Part shown: in pieces, positions 7,466-13,940 of the stretch
How the letters are laid out: each line of letters opens with the position of its first letter
Position numbering within the stretch: the first letter of the stretch is position 1
Origin: Betaproteobacteria bacterium
GTDB lineage: Bacteria; Pseudomonadota; Gammaproteobacteria; Burkholderiales; SG8-39
DNA length: 14,217 nucleotides
Direction: 5' to 3'
NCBI GenBank assembly: GCA_029858545.1
Contig: JAOUFA010000049.1
Span: forward strand, 1-14,217
Notes under the pieces: model-generated
Database searches by the model: none
What the model saw: only the letters and a program-made list of their open reading frames with translations
Told to the model about the DNA's origin: nothing
Position numbers and translations under genes: made by a program

Positions 7466-7495
7466 TTGACAGGTTTCGAGGCAAAGCGGTAGCGT
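7466..7495 (+). promoter_or_regulatory. Sigma70-like promoter upstream of the porin gene
   Basis: A perfect -35 hexamer, TTGACA at 7466-7471, lies 18 bases before TAGCGT at 7490-7495, which keeps the T, A and final T that matter most in a -10 box. The surrounding bases (CAATCTTC upstream) are the least GC-rich of the spacer. Transcription would start near 7502, giving a leader of about 180 nt before the porin ATG. The downstream palindrome would sit in the early transcribed region. It is repeated at 13726-13755. Confidence 0.6.
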
Positions 7496-7525
7496 GCGGT
7501 CGTTATGCGCGAAGTTGGGAACGGC

Positions 7526-7542
7526 ATTCCGTATGGAGGAAT
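7526..7542 (+). promoter_or_regulatory. Operator-like palindrome ATTCCGTATGGAGGAAT
   Basis: A 17-base element with 5-bp inverted arms, ATTCC and GGAAT, centred about 30 bases after the predicted transcription start and flanked by GGGA and CCCG. Its position suits a repressor site. TTCCG-type palindromes of this size are typical for IclR-family regulators, as I recall them, but no regulator gene lies in this window, so the family link is a guess. It could instead form a short RNA stem. It is repeated at 13786-13802. Confidence 0.4.
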
Positions 7543-7680
7543 CCCGCGGAAGGCGCGACACGAAGGGAACGCAACAGGGGAAACCGAGTAAGAGCAGAAA
7601 AACGGGACGGCCCAGTCGAGGCCCGCGCCGGGGTGGAGTGTCCGGGCGCGATTGTTCAATCCGAGGAGAGGAGAACTGCA

Positions 7681-8868
7681 ATGAAGCTAGGCAAACTGAC
7701 GTTGGTGGTGAGCGCAATTCTCGCGGCGCCCTGCGCGCTCGCGGAAGTCGAGGTCTACGGCAAGGTCTATCCCGAGCTGTTCAGCCTGTCGAGCTCGGGC
7801 GCGACCGCGGCCGGCGCGACGGTTTCCACGCTGTCGGCGGCGCCGACCGGGCTCGAAATCAAGTCGCGGCTGGGACAGAGCGCAAACAATTCGCGGATCG
7901 GTTTCAAAGGCAAGGAAGCCCTGGGCGGCGGTCTCGACGCGATCTACCAGATCGAAACGCAGGTCAACACGGACGATGGCACCGGGACCGCGCTGGCGAC
8001 CCGCAACAGCTTCGTCGGCCTCACCTCGGCGGCCGGCACCCTGATGATCGGCATCAACGATACGCCGTTCAAGCGCACCAACGACAGCCTCAGCTTCTTC
8101 GGCATCAGCAGCGGCAACTTCGTCTCGACCAGCACCATCATGCGCAAGGTCGGGTTCGGCACGAGCTCGTCCTCCAGCTTCCACCTGCGGCGCAGGAATT
8201 CGGTGGACTACGAAACGCCGGATATGAACGGCGTGGCGGCCGCGGTGCAGTGGTCGACCGATGAAGCCATCTCGGCCACCAACGACAAGATTCCGACGGC
8301 GTTGTCGATGGGGGTCTGGTACGACAAGGGCCCGCTGTACGTCGGGCTGGCGTACGAGTCGCACGACAACTTTTTCGCCGGGTCGAGGAACGTCGGGGCG
8401 GCGCTGCGCAACAACGGCGCGGCCTCGGGCGCGAGCTCGAAGGACACCGCGATGCAGGCGTCGGTCAAGTACAAATTCGGCGGCCATCAGGTCGAAGTCA
8501 ACGTGATCCAGAAGAACTACACCGAGGATCCGATCGCGGCGGGGAGATTCAAGTCGTACAAGAACACCGCGTATTCGCTCGGCATGGAAAGCCGCCTGGC
8601 GGGGAACTGGCGCGCCGCGTTTCACTTCCTGAAAGCACAGGCCGGAACCTGCGAACGCGGCGGTGGCGCCGCGTGCGACGCGACCGGGCTCGACGGAACG
8701 CAGATTTCGCTCGGCACCGCGTACGATTTCAACAAGAACACGATGGCGTTCGCGTTCCTTTCGCGGGTTACCAATGGAACGTCGGCGGTCTTCAACACGT
8801 CCGACGTGGACCCGGCGGCGGGAGCCGACCTTCAGATCCTCGCCGCCGGCCTTTCGTACCGGTTCTGA
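7681..8868 (+). CDS. Outer-membrane porin, Gram-negative Porin_4 type
   Basis: A 395-aa outer-membrane beta-barrel for passive uptake of small solutes. ATG 7681 follows AGGAG at 7669-7673. A Sec signal peptide is visible at residues 1-21, with likely cleavage at ALA before EVEVYGK. The mature protein shows family landmarks: an opening strand (EVEVYGKVYPELF), then NNSRIGFKGKEALGGGLDAIYQIE, then NSFVGLTSAAGTLMIG, and a C-terminal YRF whose last Phe is the assembly signal. Two cysteines about ten residues apart in CERGGGAACD, near residues 324-334, could form a loop disulfide. The gene has its own promoter-bearing leader and precedes two ABC binding-protein genes, so it probably supplies the same solute to the periplasm. 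Its first 277 bases recur at 13941. Confidence 0.93.
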   Translation: MKLGKLTLVVSAILAAPCALAEVEVYGKVYPELFSLSSSGATAAGATVSTLSAAPTGLEIKSRLGQSANNSRIGFKGKEALGGGLDAIYQIETQVNTDDGTGTALATRNSFVGLTSAAGTLMIGINDTPFKRTNDSLSFFGISSGNFVSTSTIMRKVGFGTSSSSSFHLRRRNSVDYETPDMNGVAAAVQWSTDEAISATNDKIPTALSMGVWYDKGPLYVGLAYESHDNFFAGSRNVGAALRNNGAASGASSKDTAMQASVKYKFGGHQVEVNVIQKNYTEDPIAAGRFKSYKNTAYSLGMESRLAGNWRAAFHFLKAQAGTCERGGGAACDATGLDGTQISLGTAYDFNKNTMAFAFLSRVTNGTSAVFNTSDVDPAAGADLQILAAGLSYRF

Positions 8869-8870
8869 GC

Positions 8871-8916
8871 CTCAGGCCGCGCTCGGGCGGCGCTGCGCAT
8901 CGGCAGCGCGCCTGAG
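8871..8916 (+). terminator. Terminator-like hairpin after the porin gene
   Basis: Two bases after the porin stop, CTCAGG (8871-8876) pairs with CCTGAG (8911-8916). Inside it, GCGCTG (8890-8895) pairs with CAGCGC (8904-8909). A T-run is missing, so complete intrinsic termination is doubtful. It may instead partly limit read-through, or protect the porin mRNA 3' end while letting some transcripts enter the binding-protein genes. Confidence 0.4.
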
Positions 8917-8951
8917 TCCGTTCCGCGGTCCGCGCGGGTTTGACAGCTTGA

Positions 8952-8997
8952 CGGCGGGGCGGCGTCCCTGCCGCCGCGTTTCGCTCCCGACGCGAAA
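8952..8997 (+). other. Two further hairpins in the leader of the first binding-protein gene
   Basis: CGGCGG (8952-8957) can pair with CCGCCG (8971-8976), and TTTCGC (8979-8984) pairs perfectly with GCGAAA (8992-8997). The second hairpin ends 36 bases before the chosen ATG. With the preceding terminator-like stem they make three stems in about 130 bases, suggesting post-transcriptional control of the porin to binding-protein ratio. A TTGACA at 8940-8945 has no matching -10 box. Confidence 0.35.
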
Positions 8998-9032
8998 TGG
9001 CGCAGTCCGGTGCTCACTGGGGAGGACGTGAA

Positions 9033-10127
9033 ATGGCGCGCAACATTGAATTCGATTCACGGCGCAGGCGCCTGCTGGCGGCGGTGCTCGCCGGCGCGGC
9101 GATGCCGGCGGCGGTGGCACGGGCGCAGGGCGCCGCGTCGGCAAACGCCGCGATCTACCTGTACCGCGGCGCCGATCGTGAGGAAAGGCTCGTCGCCGGC
9201 GCGAGGAAAGAGGGCCAGGTCGCGGTCTACACTTCGCTCAATCTGAAGGATTCGGTGCCGATCACCGAGGCCTTCGAGAGGAAGTACGGCGTCAAGGTGC
9301 TGCTGTGGCGCGCCGGCAGCGAAAAGGTGTTGCAGCGCTCGGTCACCGAAGCGCGCGCCGGGCGCCATGCGGTCGACGCCTTCGAAGTCAACGGTCCTGA
9401 AATGGAGGCGATGTACCGCGAGCAACTGCTCGATGAATTCTACACGCCGCACTTCAAGGATCTTCCTCCGGCGGCGTTTCCGAAGCACCGCCATTACGTC
9501 GCCGACCGCTTCAACTTCTTCACGATCGCCTACAACACCAATCTCGTGAAGCCCGACGAGGTGCCGAACTCCTATGAGGACTTGCTCCATCCACGCTGGG
9601 TCGGGCGGATCGGCATCGAGGCGGGAGATAGCGACTGGTTCGCAGCGACCGTCGCGGGGATGGGCGAACAGAAAGGGCTCGCCTTCTTCCGCAAGCTGGC
9701 CGAAGCGAAACCACAGGTCCGGGTGGGCCACACCCTGATGGCGGAACTGGTCGCCTCGGGCGAGATTCCGCTCGCGGCGACGATCTATAATCACAACGCC
9801 GAGCGTCTGCTCGTCAAGGGCGCGCCGATCAAGTGGAAACCGCTCAGGCCGACCTTCGGCCGGCCGAACGCGGTGGCCGTCGCAAAGCACGCGCCGCGGC
9901 CGCACGCGGCGTTGCTGTTCGCCGATTTCCTGTTGTCGTACGAGGGGCAGAACCTCATCAAGTCGCGCAACCGCGTTCCGTCGAGCCTCGCGGTGGACAC
10001 GCAGCTGAACAAATTTCCGTTCGAGATGATCGACCCCGTGATCACGCTCGATGAGGCGGATAAGTGGGAGCGGATCTGGACCGATTTGTTTCTCAAGGGG
10101 CAGAAAGTCCGCGAGAAATCCGATTGA
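9033..10127 (+). CDS. ABC transporter solute-binding protein 1 (FbpA/AfuA-like fold, solute unknown)
   Basis: Periplasmic ligand-binding protein for an ABC importer. I chose ATG 9033, which follows GGGGAGGA at 9019-9026; an in-frame ATG at 8997 sits in a hairpin and lacks such a site. The 364-aa product has an N-terminal run SRRRRLLAAV at 9-18, compatible with a twin-arginine (Tat) signal, and probable cleavage near ARA-QG at 31-32. The mature part matches the class that includes ferric, thiamine and phosphonate binders: LVAGARKEGQVAVYTS at 53-68, FERKYGVKV at 81-89, AYNTNLVKPDEVP at 166-178, and an EGQNLI segment near 304. No adjacent Tyr pair is present, so ferric-ion binding like FbpA is unlikely. 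It is clearly paralogous to the next gene. The probable partner is the permease/ATPase at the left of the window. Confidence 0.88.
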   Translation: MARNIEFDSRRRRLLAAVLAGAAMPAAVARAQGAASANAAIYLYRGADREERLVAGARKEGQVAVYTSLNLKDSVPITEAFERKYGVKVLLWRAGSEKVLQRSVTEARAGRHAVDAFEVNGPEMEAMYREQLLDEFYTPHFKDLPPAAFPKHRHYVADRFNFFTIAYNTNLVKPDEVPNSYEDLLHPRWVGRIGIEAGDSDWFAATVAGMGEQKGLAFFRKLAEAKPQVRVGHTLMAELVASGEIPLAATIYNHNAERLLVKGAPIKWKPLRPTFGRPNAVAVAKHAPRPHAALLFADFLLSYEGQNLIKSRNRVPSSLAVDTQLNKFPFEMIDPVITLDEADKWERIWTDLFLKGQKVREKSD

Positions 10128-10172
10128 GATGCCGCATTTTCAATGGACCGAACAGCCATGATTGGATCGACT

Positions 10173-11222
10173 ATGAACACCTATAGAGTTCCCGCTCTCG
10201 CCGTGTTGCTCGCGGCGCTCATCACCCTTCCGATGCAGGCCGCTGCCCAGGCGACGGTGACCGAGGTGGCCGCGTACGACCAGGCGGACCGCCTGCAGAA
10301 ACTGACCGACGGCGCGCGCAAGGAAGGCGAGCTGACCATTTATACCTCGGCGCAGTCGAACGACATGGGGCCGCTGGTGACCGCGTTCGAGAAGAAGTAC
10401 GGGGTGAAGGTAAGCGTCTGGCGTGCGAGCTCGGAGAAGGTATTGCAGCGCGCGGTCACCGAGGCGCGCGGCAATCGCTTCACGGTGGATGTCGTCGAAA
10501 CCAACGGTCCGGAGCTCGAATCGTTGCACCGCGAGAAGCTGCTCCAGGCGGTCAAGTCCCCGCATCTGGCGGATCTGATTCCGCAGGCGATCCGGCCGCA
10601 CGGCGAATGGGTCGGCACGCGGCTCAACGTCTTTGTGCAGGCGTACAACACGAATCTGGTGAAGAAGGAGGATTTGCCCAAGACCTGGGACGATCTTCTG
10701 GATCCCAAGTGGAAGGGCAAGCTGGGAATCGAGGCGGAAGATTCCGATTGGCTGGCCGGGGTGTTCGGCGACATCGGCGAAGCAAAGGGCACGAAACTCT
10801 TCAACGGTATCGTCGCGGCGAACGGCATCTCGGTGCGCAAGGGGCACACGCTGCTGACGCAGCTGGTCGCATCCGGCGAGGTGCCGCTTTCACTGACGGT
10901 ATATAACTACAAGGCCGAGCAACTGAAGAAAAGCGGCGCGCCGATCGACTGGTTCGCGATCGGCGACGCGATCGCGCGGCCCAACGGCGTCGGCGTGGCG
11001 CGCCGTGCGCCGCATCCCCACGCGGCGGTCCTGTTCTATGATTTCGAGATCAGCGAGGAGGGGCAGCGGATTCTCGCGAAGCGGAATTTCGTGCCGACCA
11101 GCAGGAAGATCGACACGCCGCTCAACAAACTGCCGATGAAATTCGTCGATGCGCGCGTGATGCTCGATGAGTATCAGAAGTGGGTCAAGCTGTACGAAGA
11201 GATCTTCCGCGGCAGTCGGTAA
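10173..11222 (+). CDS. ABC transporter solute-binding protein 2, paralogue of the preceding gene
   Basis: Periplasmic binding protein of the same class as its upstream neighbour. Three in-frame ATGs (10143, 10158, 10173) are possible. I prefer 10173 because it gives a compact Sec signal, with n-region MNTYR, a hydrophobic core and likely cleavage after residue 25 (AAA before QATV); its ribosome site (GGA at 10164-10166) is weak. The mature part shares long stretches with protein 1, including EKVLQRAVTEAR, AYNTNLVK, GHTLLTQLVASGE and APHPHAAVLFYDF. Like protein 1 it has no Tyr-Tyr pair, but it uses a Sec-type rather than Tat-like leader. It starts 45 bp after protein 1 and ends 18 bp before cupin A2, so binding protein and cupin are probably on one mRNA. 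Two binding proteins for one importer may widen the solute range. Confidence 0.88.
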   Translation: MNTYRVPALAVLLAALITLPMQAAAQATVTEVAAYDQADRLQKLTDGARKEGELTIYTSAQSNDMGPLVTAFEKKYGVKVSVWRASSEKVLQRAVTEARGNRFTVDVVETNGPELESLHREKLLQAVKSPHLADLIPQAIRPHGEWVGTRLNVFVQAYNTNLVKKEDLPKTWDDLLDPKWKGKLGIEAEDSDWLAGVFGDIGEAKGTKLFNGIVAANGISVRKGHTLLTQLVASGEVPLSLTVYNYKAEQLKKSGAPIDWFAIGDAIARPNGVGVARRAPHPHAAVLFYDFEISEEGQRILAKRNFVPTSRKIDTPLNKLPMKFVDARVMLDEYQKWVKLYEEIFRGSR

Positions 11223-11240
11223 ACGGAAGGCGTCCTCGAG

Positions 11241-11795
11241 ATGGGCAAGGAATCGCATTACAGCAGCAAGAAGGACCGCGTCTTCGTGCGCGCGATCCAG
11301 GGGCAGTACAGCCTGAAGGACGAACTTGCGCGTCTGCGCGCGATGCCGCGCGTCATCAAGGGCCGCGATCTGCTCTTCAATGACGGGCCGCAGTCGTTCA
11401 GCAAGCACTTCGTCGAGCCGGTGGACGGATTGACGCAGACGCTGCACGTGCACCTGGAGGAGTACGGTCCCGGGGGGCGCACGCAGAAGCACGGCCACGT
11501 GAACGAGGCGGCGTTCTACATCCTCGACGGCGAGGGCTACGAGGTCCACGACGGCGTGCGCTACGACTGGAAGGCGGGTGACGTGGCGATCGTGCACATG
11601 AACTGCGTGCACCAGCACTTCAACGCGAGCGCGACCAAACCGGCGCGCGCGCTCGTGCTGAAACCCAAGCCGCTGATCATGTTCATGAACCTGCTGTTCC
11701 AGAAGAGCGTCATTCCGCGCCCCGCCGAACCCACCCCCGAGGGCGCCGGATTCGTGCCGCGCCATCACGAGACCGACTTCAATCACGACCAGTAG
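11241..11795 (+). CDS. Cupin A2: single-domain cupin, diverged paralogue of cupin A
   Basis: A 184-aa cupin that aligns without gaps to the protein at 4985-5539 (140 of 184 identical by hand count). ATG 11241 has GGAAGG at 11225-11230, a slightly long spacing. All metal-motif residues are kept: HGH at 84-86, Glu89, HQHFN at 124-128. Differences concentrate at residues 42-70 and in the C-terminal 40 residues, which may tune substrate choice or partners. In contrast, bases 11484-11598 match cupin A with one change in 115, including silent sites, which suggests gene conversion. It directly follows binding protein 2 and precedes the second cupin B, so the A-B-bicupin order is kept. Function unknown. 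Confidence 0.85.
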   Translation: MGKESHYSSKKDRVFVRAIQGQYSLKDELARLRAMPRVIKGRDLLFNDGPQSFSKHFVEPVDGLTQTLHVHLEEYGPGGRTQKHGHVNEAAFYILDGEGYEVHDGVRYDWKAGDVAIVHMNCVHQHFNASATKPARALVLKPKPLIMFMNLLFQKSVIPRPAEPTPEGAGFVPRHHETDFNHDQ

Positions 11796-11840
11796 CTCCG
11801 GCGGCGAGCGCGGTCGGAGCATGCACGAAAGGAAACGCAA

Positions 11841-12455
11841 ATGGCCTGGGATGAATCGAGGGCGTGGAGGCGCGGCAGCGCGAATCAGGCGCTGTATCAG
11901 GGGCTGCTGGAGGATGCCGCGGGTGCGCCGGTGCGCAATGCGAAGAGAAAGAAGGTGGTGCACCCGGAGGACATGCCCTGGGAGATGTCGCGCCAGGGGC
12001 TGCTCAAGCACCTGTTGAACGAAGGCATGAACACGCGCATGGAGACGGTGGACGCGTACATGCAGATCATTCCGCCGGGCAGCCGCTCGGGGCGGCACCG
12101 GCATCTGGCCGAGGAGTGCCTGTATGTGGTGGAGGGGCGCGGCTACGACCTGCACCAGGACTGCGACGTGGAGATCACCGACACCTATCACTGGAAGCCG
12201 CAGGCGGAGGTGAAGCGCTGGGACTGGGAGGCGGGGGACGTGATCTACATACCGCCGAACACGATCCACCAGCATTTCAACGCCGATGCGGAGCGACCGG
12301 TGCGGCTGATCTCGGCGATCAACCGGATCTACAAGGCCTGCGGCCTGAACGATCTGGAGCAGCTGGAGGATGCCCCGGAGTACCTCCCCGGCAAGGCATT
12401 GAGCGGCGAGCTGGTCGAGCAATTGCTGCGCGCCGCGGCGAAGGCGAGCGTCTGA
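11841..12455 (+). CDS. Cupin B, second copy (identical protein)
   Basis: Encodes the same 204-aa cupin as 5581-6195, residue for residue, with the same ribosome site (GAAAGGAAA at 11827-11835). Metal ligands HRH at 86-88, Glu92 and His143 are intact, so the copy should be functional. The only difference in setting is upstream: here it follows cupin A2 and the binding-protein genes instead of cupin A and the catabolic genes, so the two copies may be read from different transcripts. If the repeat is an assembly error, this copy does not exist. Confidence 0.85.
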   Translation: MAWDESRAWRRGSANQALYQGLLEDAAGAPVRNAKRKKVVHPEDMPWEMSRQGLLKHLLNEGMNTRMETVDAYMQIIPPGSRSGRHRHLAEECLYVVEGRGYDLHQDCDVEITDTYHWKPQAEVKRWDWEAGDVIYIPPNTIHQHFNADAERPVRLISAINRIYKACGLNDLEQLEDAPEYLPGKALSGELVEQLLRAAAKASV

Positions 12456-12517
12456 ATGCGGCGCGGCGATGCGCGCCGGCAACGGCGTGGTGACGACAAC
12501 AGGCAGCGGAGAAATTC

Positions 12518-13636
12518 ATGAAAAAGGACGCGATTGTTTCCGAGGACTTGGCGAAGAAGTTCGCCACCGAGAAGGAAACCCCGTACACGCGCTGGGTGCG
12601 CGACGAGGGTCTCGAGATCATCGGCGCGATGTACGTGCCCAACCTGCACACCGTGGAGCTCAAGCCCTGGGCCAGGCGCGGCGGGCGCGGGGTGTTCCTC
12701 AACCACGACGCCTCGCGTACCTCGAACGACGCCTATGTGTGCGAAATCGCGGCGGGCGGAAAGCTCGCGCCGCAACGCCAGCTATTCGAGGAGATGGTCT
12801 ACATCCTGGACGGCCGCGGTTCGACCAGCGTGTGGAACGATTCGGGCAGGAAGATCAGCTTCGAGTGGAAGGCCGGTGCGATCTTCGCGATCCCGCTCAA
12901 CGCCTGGCACCAGCATTTCAACGGCTCGGGCCAGAACCCGGTGCGATTCGTCTCGGTCACCAACGCGCCGGTAATCCTCAACTCGTTCGGCGACGTCAAT
13001 TTCGTATTCAACACGGCATACGAATTCAAGGACCGATTTTCAGGCGAGCCCGACTACTTCGCCAACAAGGGCGAGCAAAAGGGGTTGCTGCTCGACACCA
13101 ATTTCGTCGCCGACGCGATCAACCTGCCGCTGGTCGCGGCGAAGGAGCGCGGCGCGGGCGGCGGCCATATCCGCTTCAGCATGGCCAAGGGAAGCATGAA
13201 CAGCCACATTTCGCAGTTTCCGGTGGGGACCTACAAGAAGGCGCACGCACACGGGCCAGGTGCGTACGTAATTGTGATGAGCGGCGAGGGCTTCAGCCTG
13301 ATGTGGCCGGAAGGCGAGGAGCCGCGGCGTTTCGACTGGCGCGAGGGATCGCTCATCGTGCCGCCGAACATGTGGTACCACCAGCACTTCAATACCGGCA
13401 CCGCGCCCGCGCGCTATCTCGCCTTCAAGGCCGAGGGCGTGGCGATCCGCAACGCGCAGGGCGTTCCGAAGGCCTGGATCAGCAAGCGCATCGGCGGCGA
13501 CCAGATCGACTACGCCGACGAGCTGCCGAAGGTCCGCAAATGGTTTGTCGACGCGCTGGCGGAACACGGCTTGAAACCGCGCATGGACGAGGCCTATGCG
13601 GCCGAACTGGGCGATCTTCCGCAGAAGGCCGCCTAG
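12518..13636 (+). CDS. Bicupin, second copy (identical protein)
   Basis: The same 372-aa two-domain cupin as 6258-7376, including QRQ in place of HxH in the first domain and Gly/Ala in place of Glu in the second. The spacer to cupin B and the shared spacer elements (12460-12497 and 13656-13693) are also copied. No inactivating change is present. Its existence depends on the reality of the long repeat. Confidence 0.85.
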   Translation: MKKDAIVSEDLAKKFATEKETPYTRWVRDEGLEIIGAMYVPNLHTVELKPWARRGGRGVFLNHDASRTSNDAYVCEIAAGGKLAPQRQLFEEMVYILDGRGSTSVWNDSGRKISFEWKAGAIFAIPLNAWHQHFNGSGQNPVRFVSVTNAPVILNSFGDVNFVFNTAYEFKDRFSGEPDYFANKGEQKGLLLDTNFVADAINLPLVAAKERGAGGGHIRFSMAKGSMNSHISQFPVGTYKKAHAHGPGAYVIVMSGEGFSLMWPEGEEPRRFDWREGSLIVPPNMWYHQHFNTGTAPARYLAFKAEGVAIRNAQGVPKAWISKRIGGDQIDYADELPKVRKWFVDALAEHGLKPRMDEAYAAELGDLPQKAA

Positions 13637-13725
13637 CGGCAGAGCGCCGCTCGCGGCGCGCGAAGCGCGCGGACGCAACGCCGTGGTGACGACGCGTCGC
13701 AGCATCAAAACGGCCCGCAATCTTC

Positions 13726-13755
13726 TTGACAGGTTTCGAGGCAAAGCGGTAGCGT
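13726..13755 (+). promoter_or_regulatory. Sigma70-like promoter, second copy
   Basis: TTGACA at 13726-13731 and TAGCGT at 13750-13755 with an 18-base spacer, identical to the promoter at 7466-7495. Confidence 0.58.
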
Positions 13756-13785
13756 GCGGTCGTTATGCGCGAAGTTGGGAACGGC

Positions 13786-13802
13786 ATTCCGTATGGAGGA
13801 AT
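13786..13802 (+). promoter_or_regulatory. Operator-like palindrome, second copy
   Basis: Second copy of ATTCCGTATGGAGGAAT, in the same position relative to the duplicated promoter. If it is a repressor site, both porin copies would answer to the same regulator. Confidence 0.38.
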
Positions 13803-13940
13803 CCCGCGGAAGGCGCGACACGAAGGGAACGCAACAGGGGAAACCGAGTAAGAGCAGAAAAACGGGACGGCCCAGTCGAGGCCCGCGCCGGGGTGGAGTG
13901 TCCGGGCGCGATTGTTCAATCCGAGGAGAGGAGAACTGCA

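Larger units (their letters stand above)
7377..7680 (+). other. 304-bp intergenic leader of the porin gene
   Basis: This is the longest gene-free stretch before the second copy. In order it holds GC-rich inverted repeats right after the bicupin stop (GCGCCGC 7384-7390 with GCGGCGC 7393-7399, overlapping GCGCGC 7396-7401 with GCGCGC 7405-7410), the shared 18-base spacer block, a sigma70-like promoter (7466-7495), a 17-base palindrome (7526-7542), about 120 bases of purine-rich leader, and a strong ribosome site, GAGGAGAGGAGA at 7663-7674. I see no convincing protein gene in it. It suggests that the porin and binding-protein genes have their own transcript. Confidence 0.7.
5567..7957. repeat. 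Left copy of a 2391-bp or longer direct repeat
   Basis: This stretch recurs at 11827-14217 with an offset of 6260 bp, and I saw no mismatch when comparing lines. It begins at GAAAGGAAACGCAAATGG, a few bases before the cupin B ribosome site; base 5566 (G) already differs from 11826 (C). It covers cupin B, the spacer, the bicupin, the 304-bp leader and the first 277 bases of the porin. Its true right end is unknown because the second copy meets the window edge. Identity holds in spacers and at synonymous sites, so the duplication or conversion is very recent, or the repeat comes from assembly. No terminal inverted repeats or transposase accompany it. Confidence 0.97.
13637..13940 (+). other. 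304-bp porin leader, second copy
   Basis: A copy of 7377-7680 with the same inverted repeats, spacer block, promoter, palindrome and ribosome site (GAGGAGAGGAGA at 13923-13934). I see no protein gene in it. A second complete promoter means the following porin copy would have its own transcript if the repeat is real. Confidence 0.7.

Noticed and set aside
7505..7591. 28-codon mini-ORF starting right after the predicted transcription start
   Set aside because: It has no ribosome site, overlaps the palindrome and shows no known peptide features. A leaderless leader peptide is possible but unsupported.
7336..7680. In-frame upstream extension of the porin (115 codons)
   Set aside because: It overlaps the bicupin end and the promoter, and would bury the clear signal peptide. 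ATG 7681 has a strong ribosome site.
8940..8945. TTGACA as a separate promoter for binding protein 1
   Set aside because: No plausible -10 hexamer at 16-18 bases; the region is instead GC-rich and hairpin-forming.
10890..12482. 530-codon open frame on the minus strand
   Set aside because: It lies opposite binding protein 2, cupin A2 and cupin B, and its protein is Arg/His/Leu-rich without any domain. Such long antisense frames are normal in GC-rich coding DNA.
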